A stretch of DNA of 51,599 nucleotides from the NCBI RefSeq assembly GCF_023983615.1, contig NZ_CP098612.1, forward strand, positions 1-51,599, in the 5' to 3' direction. The DNA comes from Phormidium yuhuli AB48. GTDB lineage: Bacteria; Cyanobacteriota; Cyanobacteriia; Cyanobacteriales; Geitlerinemataceae. Both the position numbers and the translations under genes were made by a program. This document shows positions 41,306 through 49,646 of the stretch, piece by piece. A model generated the notes under the pieces. It had not been told where the DNA came from, ran no database searches, and saw only the letters and a list, made by a program, of their open reading frames with translations. Within the stretch, counting starts at the first letter, position 1, and every line of letters begins with the position of its first letter.

Positions 41306-42106
41306 TCAGTTTGCACTTTCAGTCAAACGGAAAATCCCCTTGAACTGATGTCCAATGGGCCGTTGAAGCTGTTTTCCAGTGTGCGGCATTTGTCGCATTG
41401 CCTCAGTGCGATCGCCTGGTGGCAATCTCCAAAATTGGAGTGGAATTAAATCTGATGTCGGCGGGGGTGGCGGTGGTTCTAGCTCGGGTTCCGGTTCTGG
41501 TTCTGGTTCCGGTTCTGATGTCGGCGGTGGCTCCGGTTCCGGTGTGAACATCACGATGGATTCGATGCGATCGCCCACTTCAATCGAGTCCATAACCGGC
41601 AGACCATTGGTAATGGCCCCAAAGACCGCATAATCCCCATCCAGAAAGTGGTTGTTCACCCGGTTGAAGTAGAACTGGGAGGATGCAGAGTTGGGGTCAT
41701 TGCCTCGGGCCATGGCGATCGTGCCACGACTGTTTCGCAGTACCGGCGGCACCGTAATTCCTGCATCCCGGAATCGCTCACCGACAAGCGGTTCATCAGC
41801 TCCTTGGGGCTTAATCTCCAGAGGAATCGTGCGCCTTTCCCCAGTTTCTGGGTCAGTGAATCCCTCCCGACCCAGCATATTGGTTGGAAAATCCGGGTCT
41901 TTGCTGTTGGGATCACCCGCCTGAAACACGAAATTTGGCACCACCCGATGGAAGGTGATGCCGTCGTAGAACCCTCGTTGAATTAAATCAACGAAGTTGC
42001 CCACGGTCAGGGGCGCGTGTTCGCCGTTCAGTTCCAGTTCAATCGTGCCTCGGTCTTCAATTTGGAGCCGGGCATAGACCGTTTCGTTCACTGGGGTTGG
42101 CATCAT
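41306..42106 (-). CDS. cyclophilin-type peptidyl-prolyl isomerase with an E/P-rich tail
   Basis: 266 residues. Residues 10-190 are a complete cyclophilin: HAPLTVGNFVDLIQRGFYDGITFHRVVPNFVFQAGDP, GTIAMARGNDPNSASSQFYFN, YAVFGAI. F-H-R-V and Q-F-Y-F-N are the catalytic strands. No signal peptide. After it, about 35 residues of Pro-Glu repeats (PEPEPPPTSEPEPEPEPEPELEPPPPPP) lead to a 45-residue C-terminal part. ATGATG overlaps the TGA of the next gene. Confidence 0.92.
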   Translation of the reverse strand: MMPTPVNETVYARLQIEDRGTIELELNGEHAPLTVGNFVDLIQRGFYDGITFHRVVPNFVFQAGDPNSKDPDFPTNMLGREGFTDPETGERRTIPLEIKPQGADEPLVGERFRDAGITVPPVLRNSRGTIAMARGNDPNSASSQFYFNRVNNHFLDGDYAVFGAITNGLPVMDSIEVGDRIESIVMFTPEPEPPPTSEPEPEPEPEPELEPPPPPPTSDLIPLQFWRLPPGDRTEAMRQMPHTGKQLQRPIGHQFKGIFRLTESAN

Positions 42107-42540
42107 TGACCCCCAGCGGCGATTGCCTCAAGCACCGATTCAAGTCCAGCCAACTTCACGTCTAGTTGAGGAGGAGATGGCACAATCCAAATTTCGCATT
42201 CTGAGTCTGTGGGGAATTGCTGAGTGCGATCGCCCCATGGCCCATCCCACACTTCCAGAGATAAGAGGATTCGTTTGACCTCGCCGGTAAAGTCGTCTGG
42301 CTTTCCCGGTAGAGGGACAATCGATGGATTGAAGTTGACCATGGCCGCCTCACCTGCCATTCGGAATGTCCGTTGCCCAATCACAAAGTCTTCTCCCTCA
42401 CTGGCTGCCTGAGAGCGAATCCCTCGCCGAATCAAGGTCACATACCGAGTGTCTGTGCCGTCTTTGAGTAAGACCAGCCCATTCTTAAGCAATTGGCCCC
42501 TGTCTGTCATTAAGACTTTCTCATGCTGAAATCTAACCAT
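42103..42540 (-). CDS. hypothetical protein coupled to cyclophilin
   Basis: 145 residues. Mostly beta (GQLLKNGLVLLKDGTDTRYVTLIRR, FVIGQRTFRMAGEAAMVNFNPS, IWIVPSPP). Not recognised. Overlaps the cyclophilin start by 4 bases, so they share an operon. Confidence 0.66.
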   Translation of the reverse strand: MVRFQHEKVLMTDRGQLLKNGLVLLKDGTDTRYVTLIRRGIRSQAASEGEDFVIGQRTFRMAGEAAMVNFNPSIVPLPGKPDDFTGEVKRILLSLEVWDGPWGDRTQQFPTDSECEIWIVPSPPQLDVKLAGLESVLEAIAAGGQ

Positions 42541-42644
42541 GTCACTTGCTATTTATACGATTAAATCTATTATAAAAGCCGGTCTTTCCCCCAACCCAGA
42601 AGTATGAGTTCCGGGTGCTTGTGGTAGGGCGATCGCCCATCGGT

Positions 42645-42676
42645 AAAAAAAGACCCACCCCTTGCAGGGCAGGTCT
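42645..42676 (-). terminator. intrinsic terminator, minus strand
   Basis: AGACCCACCCC/GGGCAGGTCT with seven A on plus; 9 bases after the SLOG gene's stop. Confidence 0.75.
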
Positions 42677-42684
42677 CAATTTCA

Positions 42685-43185
42685 TTATTTACTCAGATTT
42701 ACAGAGCGAAGAATGGGCTTCTGACGGCAATCCAACCAGACAATCGGTTTCTCATTCTGACGGGCATAGGAGAGACAATGCTTTGTTCCTCCGCGTTGCC
42801 GTCCATCAAACAGACCGAGAACCAAGTCCGAATGATTGACCATAAACTCATTTCGTTTATTCAAGCAACCCCGTCGATACTCCGGCATCAGGACTTTCAC
42901 CTTCATTGCCTTCTTTGCCAACTCATCTCGTCGGGCAAGCAACTGAGGAGACCAGACTCCCTCACCATGATTTCCACACGGCTTCACGAGAACCCAGTCC
43001 ACTCCCATCTCAGACCAGACTTCGGCAGCCCAGAGGTCAACTCCAGGAGCGCCGCCACAGATGAAGATGGCATCGGAATGGAGCCTCAATGCCATCTCTG
43101 ACATGGACTGAATCCAAGCCTGCACTTCCTTCTTACGGAGATTGGAGAAGCGACGGTGACCGGTGATGGCAATAACTTTACGCAT
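42685..43185 (-). CDS. SLOG-fold protein (YspA-like)
   Basis: 166 residues: VIAITGHRRFS (first strand and loop), IFICGGAPGVDLWAAEVW (GGAxGxD block), WVLVKPCGNHGEGVWSP, NKRNEFMVNHSDLVLGLFDGRQRGGTKHCLSYA (second nucleotide-binding block). A clear second SLOG family member on this plasmid, about 30% like the one at 34791 by eye in motif blocks. Ligand unknown. Confidence 0.87.
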   Translation of the reverse strand: MRKVIAITGHRRFSNLRKKEVQAWIQSMSEMALRLHSDAIFICGGAPGVDLWAAEVWSEMGVDWVLVKPCGNHGEGVWSPQLLARRDELAKKAMKVKVLMPEYRRGCLNKRNEFMVNHSDLVLGLFDGRQRGGTKHCLSYARQNEKPIVWLDCRQKPILRSVNLSK

Positions 43186-43631
43186 GATTACCTCTTTGGT
43201 AATGGACTGCGCTTAATTGGCGGTAGCCTACTTCACTGTCGCGGCCCCATGACTCGCCCCATCCAGTTAGCCCTTGGCCTCGCCGCTCTCATCGCTCTCA
43301 ACGTTAGACAGACATTTTTCATGCGGCGGGGGCAAGGGCGGACTTTCAGCTTTCGCCGGGGCCACGACTCTCTAGCGGTCTTTGCCCGCTTCTGTGATTT
43401 CTTAGCTTTGGCAGATAGCGTTTATGGCGGGCAAAGAGAGCGGCCGAATAGCACCGGGGTCGCACCTGTCCCTTCGTCCGTGCGATCGCCTGTAATATGG
43501 ACAGAAAAAAAAAGCCCGCCGATTGGCAGGCCCGAGCAGATTGGCAATACCCGTTAAATCACTCACGAACTATACGAGTGTAGCGGGTTGATAAAAAAAG
43601 ACCCACCCTTTGCAGGGCAGGTCTTCTTCAT
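43186..43631. other. GC-rich non-coding stretch with conserved block A
   Basis: No gene is supported. Block 43219-43272 aligns without gaps to 44078-44131 (about 40 of 54 identical, with GGCGGTAGCC, GCCCC and CAGTTAG kept). Terminators on minus at 43504-43533 and 43592-43625. Confidence 0.55.
43592..43625 (-). terminator. intrinsic terminator, minus strand
   Basis: AAGACCCACCC/GGGCAGGTCTT with seven A on plus; 7 bases after the stop of the 43632 gene. Nearly identical to the one at 42645. Confidence 0.78.
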
Positions 43632-44015
43632 TTAGAACTCGTTGTCGTCACCGAGGACGGAGGGTTCGTACTTCTGATTGAGTTCAACCTGGAGGTCTTC
43701 CTCAAACTGAATTGCCATCTCTAGCAATTTGACGATGATGTTTGACCAATCGTTTGTAACCCGTTGAGACTGGTGCTTTTCACACCATTTCTGGTTATAG
43801 AGGATATTGTCATTTTTCATGATGTCCCAGTGGACTGATTGTTCACAGAACTTGTTAAAGTCCCAGACAAATAATTCGCGTGTCCCCTGGTGCTCCATTT
43901 CCTCCCAAATCAACTGAGCATGACGAGCAATCCGGTTATCTCCTGCCACGCCGGAACTTCCTTTGTGGTGGCGGATATAGGTTGCTGAGAAGAGAAGTTG
44001 AGTCATGGTGAACAT
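43632..44015 (-). CDS. hypothetical protein
   Basis: 127 residues; GAGGTAATTCATC-ATG supports the first ATG (a second lies 9 bases in). Helical with RHAQLIWEEMEHQGTRELFVWDFNKFCEQ and a C-terminal acidic part. Not recognised. Confidence 0.65.
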   Translation of the reverse strand: MFTMTQLLFSATYIRHHKGSSGVAGDNRIARHAQLIWEEMEHQGTRELFVWDFNKFCEQSVHWDIMKNDNILYNQKWCEKHQSQRVTNDWSNIIVKLLEMAIQFEEDLQVELNQKYEPSVLGDDNEF

Positions 44016-44452
44016 GATGAATTACCTCGTGAAGTTTGCAAGTCCGGCATCCCTTGATACTCGAACCAAACTCCCATGGCGGTAGCCTCCACAATGTTCG
44101 CAGCCCCGCCACTCGCCCCTTGCAGTTAGCAGTCCCCCCGCTAGTCCGGGGTGTTGTGGATGGGCAAGAGATATTCGCTCTAGCGGGGGAACTGCGGTGT
44201 TGTGGTTTGGTCAGGGCCCGAATGTGGCGCTATCCCTCTGGAACGGTTGGGGGCGATCGCTCAACCTTAATTCCGCCTGATTTGTGACCGTAATTGATTA
44301 CGGAGGCAAATCTGTGACCTGTGCCATAGTTCTCGGTCGAAGTGGGAGATCGCACGGTTTTCACGGTTCAGCACGATTCACCCCTGGACTGAATCGGAGT
44401 CATAAAAAAAGACCCATCCCTTGTGGGACAGGTCTTCGGGGTTAGTCAAATC
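44016..44452. other. GC-rich non-coding stretch with conserved block B
   Basis: Block 44078-44131 matches block A at 43219. A CCGCTAG...CTAGCGGG hairpin (44138-44145 with 44179-44186) follows. Terminator on minus at 44404-44437. No gene is seen. Confidence 0.5.
44404..44437 (-). terminator. intrinsic terminator, minus strand
   Basis: AGACCCATCCC/GGGACAGGTCT stem, seven A on plus. 16 bases after the stop of the 44453 gene. Confidence 0.78.
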
Positions 44453-44908
44453 CTAGAACGGTGATTCCTCCGGGTTAGGCTCGTCAGTCACAAACTGCTG
44501 AGGCTGCTGAGGAATGGGTTGAGCGTAGTAGGGCTGCTGGTACATCGGCTGCTGGTACATCGGCTGTTGCATTGGTTGCTGCTTAGCTTCAGCCGCCGCC
44601 CGTGCTTGGTCACGCAACTCGTAATAACGATTGCGGGCTTTGAGCAATTCAGCGGCACTATAGCCCAGCTCATCAGCAAATTGACTCATCTTCTGATAAT
44701 CCCAGCCCTGAATCTCGTGTTTCTTCCAGTCTTCCTCAAATACCGCGTACAGGTTTAGACCAGTCAAGTCACCTCGGTATTCCTGTTTAAACTGTTTCCA
44801 AGCCATAATTCGGAAACAGTCCCGCAAGCGCCCCTCATCGCGTTTTGCACGACTGGGGAACACGATGGAAGAAGGGGTATTGCTATTGTTAGCACGAGTG
44901 TTAGCCAT
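44453..44908 (-). CDS. hypothetical protein with a Q/P/M-rich tail
   Basis: 151 residues from ATG 44908 (AAGGAAA before it). Residues 20-110 form a soluble domain: RDCFRIMAWKQFKQEYRGDLTGLNLYAVFEEDWKKHEIQGWDYQKMSQFADELGYSAAELLKARNRYYEL. The tail has repeats of QPMYQQ and ends DEPNPEESPF, the acidic end typical of single-strand-binding proteins that recruit partners. I do not see an OB fold. Confidence 0.7.
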   Translation of the reverse strand: MANTRANNSNTPSSIVFPSRAKRDEGRLRDCFRIMAWKQFKQEYRGDLTGLNLYAVFEEDWKKHEIQGWDYQKMSQFADELGYSAAELLKARNRYYELRDQARAAAEAKQQPMQQPMYQQPMYQQPYYAQPIPQQPQQFVTDEPNPEESPF

Positions 44909-45591
44909 GATGAGTTTCCTTATAAAAGTCACACCCGACTCGTGGTAACGACCCGCCTGGAGGGAAACAAGCTCAAGCTTTTCTCAGAAGACTCTATGCA
45001 GTTAGTCTTGTCCCGCTCCAGCGGGGCAGGACGGTGTCGAACCCAAACCAGAATTTTCACAATCTACAAACTCTGCAACCCTACAAACCTTTCCCCCAGG
45101 GGACAATTCCCTGCGCCACACAAGCCCCTCCAATTATGGGTGCGATCGCCCGAGTCTGTTTCTGTTGGGATGCACTAGATTCTGGAGCTTGGCCCAATCG
45201 CCGCCCCTGAGTTTTTGCAAGCGGGGGCAGCGCCGGAGTCTATGTCGTGGCCAGTTTGGAATCTCGTTCAAACTATCGGGCGATCGCACCACATCATTGG
45301 AGGGGTTTGTGTGGCGCTCACTGAATCAGCCCAGTTTGCCCCAGCAGGAATCAGAAACCTGCCAATAGGAAGGAGAAACCTCCAGGTGGGCGGGCGGGTG
45401 GGGGTGGTGGTGGAAAAAAATTAGCCCCCCTCGATGGCGAGGGAAGGCAAGCCCAATCATCATCCACGGTGAGGAAGTGATTGTGTTCATTATTGCATTA
45501 TTTCCCAGCAAATAGCCCCTCCGGTTAGCGGGCAGCAGTTAGGAGAGGCTATTCATCGAACTGTTGGCCAGTCAAGGTTGGAATTGGCGCA
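44909..45591. other. long non-coding stretch
   Basis: About 680 bases, GC-rich in the middle, with several hairpins, for example CCCGCTCCAGCGGG at 45017-45030 and a terminator-like CCCTCG/CGAGGG pair at 45427-45442 with eight A before it. GCAGTTAG occurs at 45000, as in blocks A and B. No frame looks coding. Confidence 0.45.
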
Positions 45592-46152
45592 TTACAATTC
45601 TAACCTGAGCTGGTTTACTCTGTCGTTATCGGACACGGGAAACAAACTGAGTGGATCGCAGTAATATACTACCCCAGTGCGTATTGATTTCACAACAGCC
45701 TGGTTGCGTTGTTGGTCAATTCCTAAGTAAATTCCTTCAATACAACCTTGTCGGACGCGCTGACCATGAGTAAATGGTGACTCCACTTCAATCGCTGTTA
45801 GGCGTGAGTGCCGCCGTCCATGAATATCGTCCCACTGCACCAGCGTTGGGGGTTTGATGATGTTGATGCCCCGCTTGCGTAGGGCATTGAGTTGTTTCTC
45901 CAGCGGGGAAAGCTCATAATCCTTGACCTCGAATAAATCCAGTTGTTTCTGGGGCTTCCGGCTTTCATGCCACTCTGCCCAGTGCGATTTAATCCATTTC
46001 TCCAACACTGGCCGCGTGTTGTAATAAGTCGGATTCAGTTGGTTGTAGCCTAAATGGTCAGCCATGCGCCATTGAATGGCAAACAGTTCTGACTTGGGAT
46101 ATGGGCGTAATGATGGGAGCTTAGGGCTATCCCAACTATCGAAAATCTCCAT
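45592..46152 (-). CDS. hypothetical protein
   Basis: 186 residues from ATG 46152 with GGAGGC before it. The first half, MEIFDSWDSPKLPSLRPYPKSELFAIQWRMADHLGYNQLNPTYYNTRPVLEKWIKSHWAEW, resembles a small helical domain; QKQLDLFEVKDYEL is a possible clamp-binding peptide (QLDLF). The end is beta-rich (IEGIYLGIDQQRNQAVVKSIRTGVVYYCDP). Unknown. Confidence 0.66.
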   Translation of the reverse strand: MEIFDSWDSPKLPSLRPYPKSELFAIQWRMADHLGYNQLNPTYYNTRPVLEKWIKSHWAEWHESRKPQKQLDLFEVKDYELSPLEKQLNALRKRGINIIKPPTLVQWDDIHGRRHSRLTAIEVESPFTHGQRVRQGCIEGIYLGIDQQRNQAVVKSIRTGVVYYCDPLSLFPVSDNDRVNQLRLEL

Positions 46153-46161
46153 ATTGCCTCC

Positions 46162-46195
46162 AAAAAAAAGTCCCCCCGCCAATGGCAGGAGGACT
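46162..46195 (-). terminator. intrinsic terminator, minus strand
   Basis: AGTCCCCCCGCC/GGCAGGAGGACT stem with eight A on plus, 10 bases upstream of the 46152 start codon and 25 after the DUF488-like gene. Confidence 0.75.
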
Positions 46196-46219
46196 CGAAT
46201 GGAACAAACCGCGACCCAA

Positions 46220-46564
46220 TTATTTCATCTCAGGAATCTCCCAAGATGGACACTGAGCCTGGATCCACTCAGCGAACAGTCGCCGGTGGCAAAACTGACC
46301 TGGCGGCTCGTAACAGAGCAGGATTGGGTCCAATTGACCCGTCAACTTGAACAGGTCGCACAGCACCTCTACCGGGTCTAATTGGCTCAACTGAGCAAAG
46401 TACCGCCGTCGGTACTCCTGCTCATCGACTGACTTGAACCAAGGACCAGGAGCGAGGGGCCAATATCGCTTATATTGTTTCCCCCGAGGCATTCCCCGCG
46501 AGATGCAGATGGACCGGGGACCCGGTGGAACCTTGGAGTAGCAGGATGTTTGGATTCTCAGCAT
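46220..46564 (-). CDS. DUF488-like protein
   Basis: 114 residues. ICISRGMPRGKQYKRYWPLAP, YRRRYFAQLSQLDPVEVLCDL, DPILLCYEPPGQFCHRRLFAEWIQA follow DUF488 (I-S-R-x-x-P..., then L-L-C-Y-E-x-P...C-H-R...A-x-W). The CYE and CHR blocks are the conserved set of that family. Function not known. Confidence 0.85.
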   Translation of the reverse strand: MLRIQTSCYSKVPPGPRSICISRGMPRGKQYKRYWPLAPGPWFKSVDEQEYRRRYFAQLSQLDPVEVLCDLFKLTGQLDPILLCYEPPGQFCHRRLFAEWIQAQCPSWEIPEMK

Positions 46565-46588
46565 AGTTTTCCTGAAGAAACATCAACT

Positions 46589-47644
46589 TCAAAGGGCGGT
46601 AGCGCCTCTTAGCCCCTTTGTCCGAAACTCATCAGCCCATTGGAACTGGACATTGGCCGCCCGTGCAGCCGCTTCATCCTCTGGGCGATCGCCAATCATC
46701 ATTGAATCTTCTGGGTTGGCTCCAGCCAAGCTCATGGCGATGAATAGCATTCCCGGCCCAGGCTTCCGAAAACTGTGGATGGTGGCGTGGGGATAGTCAT
46801 CTGAAATCCTCCAGAATCGGTCCTGCTGAACGCACCAGCAGGTTTCCCCGTCATCAGGACAAAACAGGATGGCATTCAATTTGGGGAACAATTCCAGCGT
46901 TCGCTGCTGCTCTCGCACAGTGTCCATTAGGGTCTTGTGCTTCAGTTTCACCCCGAGTTGGTTTGTACAGCCAATGCACTCGTAAGGCACAGTATTTAAC
47001 GCTTCAACTGCACCGGCCATTGCCTCTTGGTCATCAGGGTCATTGATGAACGTTTCCCCGGAGACGGTCTGCCGGAGGCTCCCGTCCAGGTCAGCAATCA
47101 AGACCCCTTTCCCTCCGGACTGTTGATAGTTCTGGAGGGCTTGCAAGATGTCCTCTCGATTCTCAATCCACCACTCTGCTCCAGTGGGAATCTTGGGGGC
47201 GGGAGTCGTCCGTCGAACGATGGCTAATGCCTCAATCCCTTTGGGCGATTGCATCAAATCAACCGCCCAACGAATCTGCTTGACGCTGCCAACCTGGATT
47301 CGCGTTTTCAACAGAATGTGCTGAGCATCAGCAAATTCGCAGTCATTGACTGCTCCATCCATCCATTCGTCTCGTTGGGCCAGTAGCCAAGTTAGAAAGT
47401 CCTCAATCCCGGTACATCGCCGGTCTGTGGCATATTCCCAGTGAATGGCATCAGGGCGATGCCAACCATGCCAAGATGCAATCACCTCTTGGTCTTCTGG
47501 GGTTCGGCAGTGTTCAGAAGCTGCCTTGATGAGCCGCTTGGCTAGCTCATGGCGTTTTCGGGCCAAGGCGGCACGAGGTTGTGACCCTTGGGGGCGCTCA
47601 GCCCACAAATCATTTAGTCGTTGTTCAAATTCAAGTGCATCCAT
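46589..47644 (-). CDS. HAD phosphatase fused to a WWIENR domain
   Basis: 351 residues. C-terminal part (about 190-351): VLIADLDGSLRQT (D-x-D-G-S), FRKPGPGMLFIAMSLAG (lysine) and SMMIGDRPEDEAAA (last acidic motif), a HAD hydrolase of the polynucleotide 3'-phosphatase or HisB type. Before it, residues 110-175 (GSVKQIRWAVDLMQSPKG...IPTGAEWWIENREDILQAL) match the next gene's C-terminal domain. Operon with the two genes behind it. Confidence 0.85.
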   Translation of the reverse strand: MDALEFEQRLNDLWAERPQGSQPRAALARKRHELAKRLIKAASEHCRTPEDQEVIASWHGWHRPDAIHWEYATDRRCTGIEDFLTWLLAQRDEWMDGAVNDCEFADAQHILLKTRIQVGSVKQIRWAVDLMQSPKGIEALAIVRRTTPAPKIPTGAEWWIENREDILQALQNYQQSGGKGVLIADLDGSLRQTVSGETFINDPDDQEAMAGAVEALNTVPYECIGCTNQLGVKLKHKTLMDTVREQQRTLELFPKLNAILFCPDDGETCWCVQQDRFWRISDDYPHATIHSFRKPGPGMLFIAMSLAGANPEDSMMIGDRPEDEAAARAANVQFQWADEFRTKGLRGATAL

Positions 47645-47645
47645 G

Positions 47646-48215
47646 TCAAGAAATATCTCGTAGTGCTACAAACAGGTTGCCGCGATTTTCAATCCACCAG
47701 GCAGCTTGGGTTGGGAGTTTTACATCAACTCCCTGTTTCCATAGCATGGCCAGGGCATCACGCCCATTTAAGGCAATGCTGCGGGCCCAGTTGATTTGCT
47801 TGGGACTCCCCGTGAATGCGATCGCATCCAGGGCATGGTAAGCATCCTCTAGGTCTGACTCGCTGGGGAGTGCCGGGTCGGTGATGGGGGTGTGTGTCCT
47901 GGCTTCATCCAATTGACCGGACATCCAGATAACTGCCTGTGCCAGCCCTTCATGCCGCACCTTCATGTGCAGAAATGTCCAATCTTCGACAGCCAGGTTC
48001 GTCCAGCCAACCCACAAGTCGAAGGTTTCCAGCAGTCCAGAACGTCGTTCTTCAGACTGATGTTGTTCAAAATCCTTGTTGACTTGACGACAGATTTCAT
48101 CGACCAACTGATAGACCAGAGGTGTCCGTCGCCGGGCCACACCGCCTTCTAATCCTTCGGTGGAATGTTGGCTCCACTTGGTCAAAACAGATTGTTTGAA
48201 TTCGTTGATGTTCAT
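47646..48215 (-). CDS. WWIENR-domain hypothetical protein
   Basis: 189 residues. C-terminal 60 residues, AFTGSPKQINWARSIALNGRDALAM...LPTQAAWWIENRGNLFVAL, match the middle of the HAD gene product; KQI-x-WA is also found in other cyanobacterial proteins of unknown role. N-terminal part helical. One base from the next start, so co-transcribed. Confidence 0.75.
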   Translation of the reverse strand: MNINEFKQSVLTKWSQHSTEGLEGGVARRRTPLVYQLVDEICRQVNKDFEQHQSEERRSGLLETFDLWVGWTNLAVEDWTFLHMKVRHEGLAQAVIWMSGQLDEARTHTPITDPALPSESDLEDAYHALDAIAFTGSPKQINWARSIALNGRDALAMLWKQGVDVKLPTQAAWWIENRGNLFVALRDIS

Positions 48216-48583
48216 TAGCTCGGTTTTTCAAAGCGATAAAGGACTTTAATTAGCCATTCAGAAGGCAGTTCCAAAAGGTGGAGGGTGTCGGTAGTGTCAA
48301 CACTGAGAAGTTTCCCCTTAACTTCTTCTCGGATGAGACAAGCTGGAGTCGCGTCTGCACTAGGTGGAAATAGCTTGAGAACAACTCGCGACAGATACTT
48401 TGATTTGTCACTCTTGGAAAACTGAGTGTTAATCAAGATATTCCACTCTTTGCGAAATGGATTCACAACTGGAGAACTAACCCGTAGCAAAGATGTTTTT
48501 GAATCTTCAAATAAAAACCGTTCTCCTTTTTGCCGTAGGGCAATGTAGTTTTGTTGTTCAGGCAATGTTGCTCGAAATTTCAT
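48215..48583 (-). CDS. hypothetical protein
   Basis: 122 residues, mixed alpha/beta (QQNYIALRQKGERFLFEDSKTSLLRV, KYLSRVVLKLFPPSADATPACLIREEVKGKLLSV). TAATG overlap with the gene downstream. First gene of a three-gene operon. Unknown. Confidence 0.65.
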   Translation of the reverse strand: MKFRATLPEQQNYIALRQKGERFLFEDSKTSLLRVSSPVVNPFRKEWNILINTQFSKSDKSKYLSRVVLKLFPPSADATPACLIREEVKGKLLSVDTTDTLHLLELPSEWLIKVLYRFEKPS

Positions 48584-48614
48584 GATTTTCTTGATGGAAA
48601 GGCTTGCAAACGGA

Positions 48615-48636
48615 GGGGAGACTTTATAATCTCCCC
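48615..48636 (-). terminator. hairpin
   Basis: GGGGAGA/TCTCCCC perfect stem, 8-base loop. Between two operons on minus; weak T-tract. Confidence 0.5.
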
Positions 48637-48644
48637 GGATTCGG

Positions 48645-49646
48645 CTAGCTTAATAGCCTTAAGCGTTCCATAGCTTGTTGATTAAGCTCCACATCCAGGT
48701 GAGAGTTGGCAAACTCTCCCAGTGAAACAAACCATGGTTTATCCCACGGTTTATCACCAATCAGAACTTTCCAGGGGAAAGACTCTAGTTCATGGGACAA
48801 CTTGGTGTTTCGCAGAAGTACAAGGACTTCTACGAGGTCGCTGTGGATGCGGGCTGTGGCAACTTCCCGTCCAAGAGTTTGCTGCAATGATTGATAGAAC
48901 AATTCGTTCCTGTGCCGCCATTTATTGGCAACTTGCTCATTGGGATAATGACCCACCCCTCTGAAGAAAGTTCGTAGTTGATATCGCAAATTTTGATTGG
49001 GAATCATGTCTGCGATAGCCTTTTCAACCACGAGAATCGGCTGAAGTGGGAATGCTTGGTGATAATTCTTGCGAATCTCAACCAGTAATCCTCGTTGTAA
49101 TCCCTCCCAGATTAGGTTCTCTGGAGTGTTTTCTAAAGTTGAATCAGGATTCATTCCCAATGTTGCGAATGAAACCTCTCCAGCACGTTTCTGATAGATA
49201 CTGGGAAGTCGAAACTCCTCATGGAAGTAAGGGCAACTGGGGCTGCGCTCCCAGCTAAATCCTCCTGCCGTCACATCAATTTGCCAGGCTGTAATCCCGG
49301 CATCTCCCCCTGGGAATTTGGAAGGGGTAGAGGAGTTGAGCCGTTGGCGGATAGCTTGCTTCCGATAGTAGCTGTGCGCTCCATACCGCAGCTTATCCAT
49401 AATTTCTGGGTCATAAGCTGTAGAGATTTCTGGATTGCTTGTGATGACATCCACAGCCAACTGTTCCCAATCGGAGTATTGGGGATTGGATAGAGAGAGG
49501 TTCCGTGTTACAACTGTTTCGATTGCTTCACGCAACGTTTGGAAATTGCTGACATTTTGCGGAATGTCACTCAGTGAAGTTTGTCGAAGTTCCGTTCCTT
49601 GTTTCCAGTAATAAACTTGTCCCATGTTTGTTAATCCAATAGTCAT
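48645..49646 (-). CDS. hypothetical protein
   Basis: 333 residues from ATG 49646 in the TAATG overlap with the gene before. Segments such as YDPEIMDKLRYGAHSYYRKQAIRQRLN and RNELFYQSLQQTLGREVATARIHSDLVEVLVLLRNTKLSHELESFPWKVLIGDKPWDKPWFVSL. Not recognised; soluble. Confidence 0.66.
   Translation of the reverse strand: MTIGLTNMGQVYYWKQGTELRQTSLSDIPQNVSNFQTLREAIETVVTRNLSLSNPQYSDWEQLAVDVITSNPEISTAYDPEIMDKLRYGAHSYYRKQAIRQRLNSSTPSKFPGGDAGITAWQIDVTAGGFSWERSPSCPYFHEEFRLPSIYQKRAGEVSFATLGMNPDSTLENTPENLIWEGLQRGLLVEIRKNYHQAFPLQPILVVEKAIADMIPNQNLRYQLRTFFRGVGHYPNEQVANKWRHRNELFYQSLQQTLGREVATARIHSDLVEVLVLLRNTKLSHELESFPWKVLIGDKPWDKPWFVSLGEFANSHLDVELNQQAMERLRLLS

Noticed and set aside
43156-43557. 133-codon plus frame in the GC-rich stretch
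   Set aside because: Overlaps the start of the SLOG gene and covers conserved block A and a terminator; looks structural rather than coding.
43186-45591. Known large structured RNA classes in the GC-rich stretches
   Set aside because: I could not match any defining motif by eye; left as an unassigned conserved block.
46594-46604. GGGCGGTAGCG before the DUF488-like gene as a copy of the conserved element
   Set aside because: It is the coding end of the HAD gene (GATAL stop) and lacks the AATCC part.
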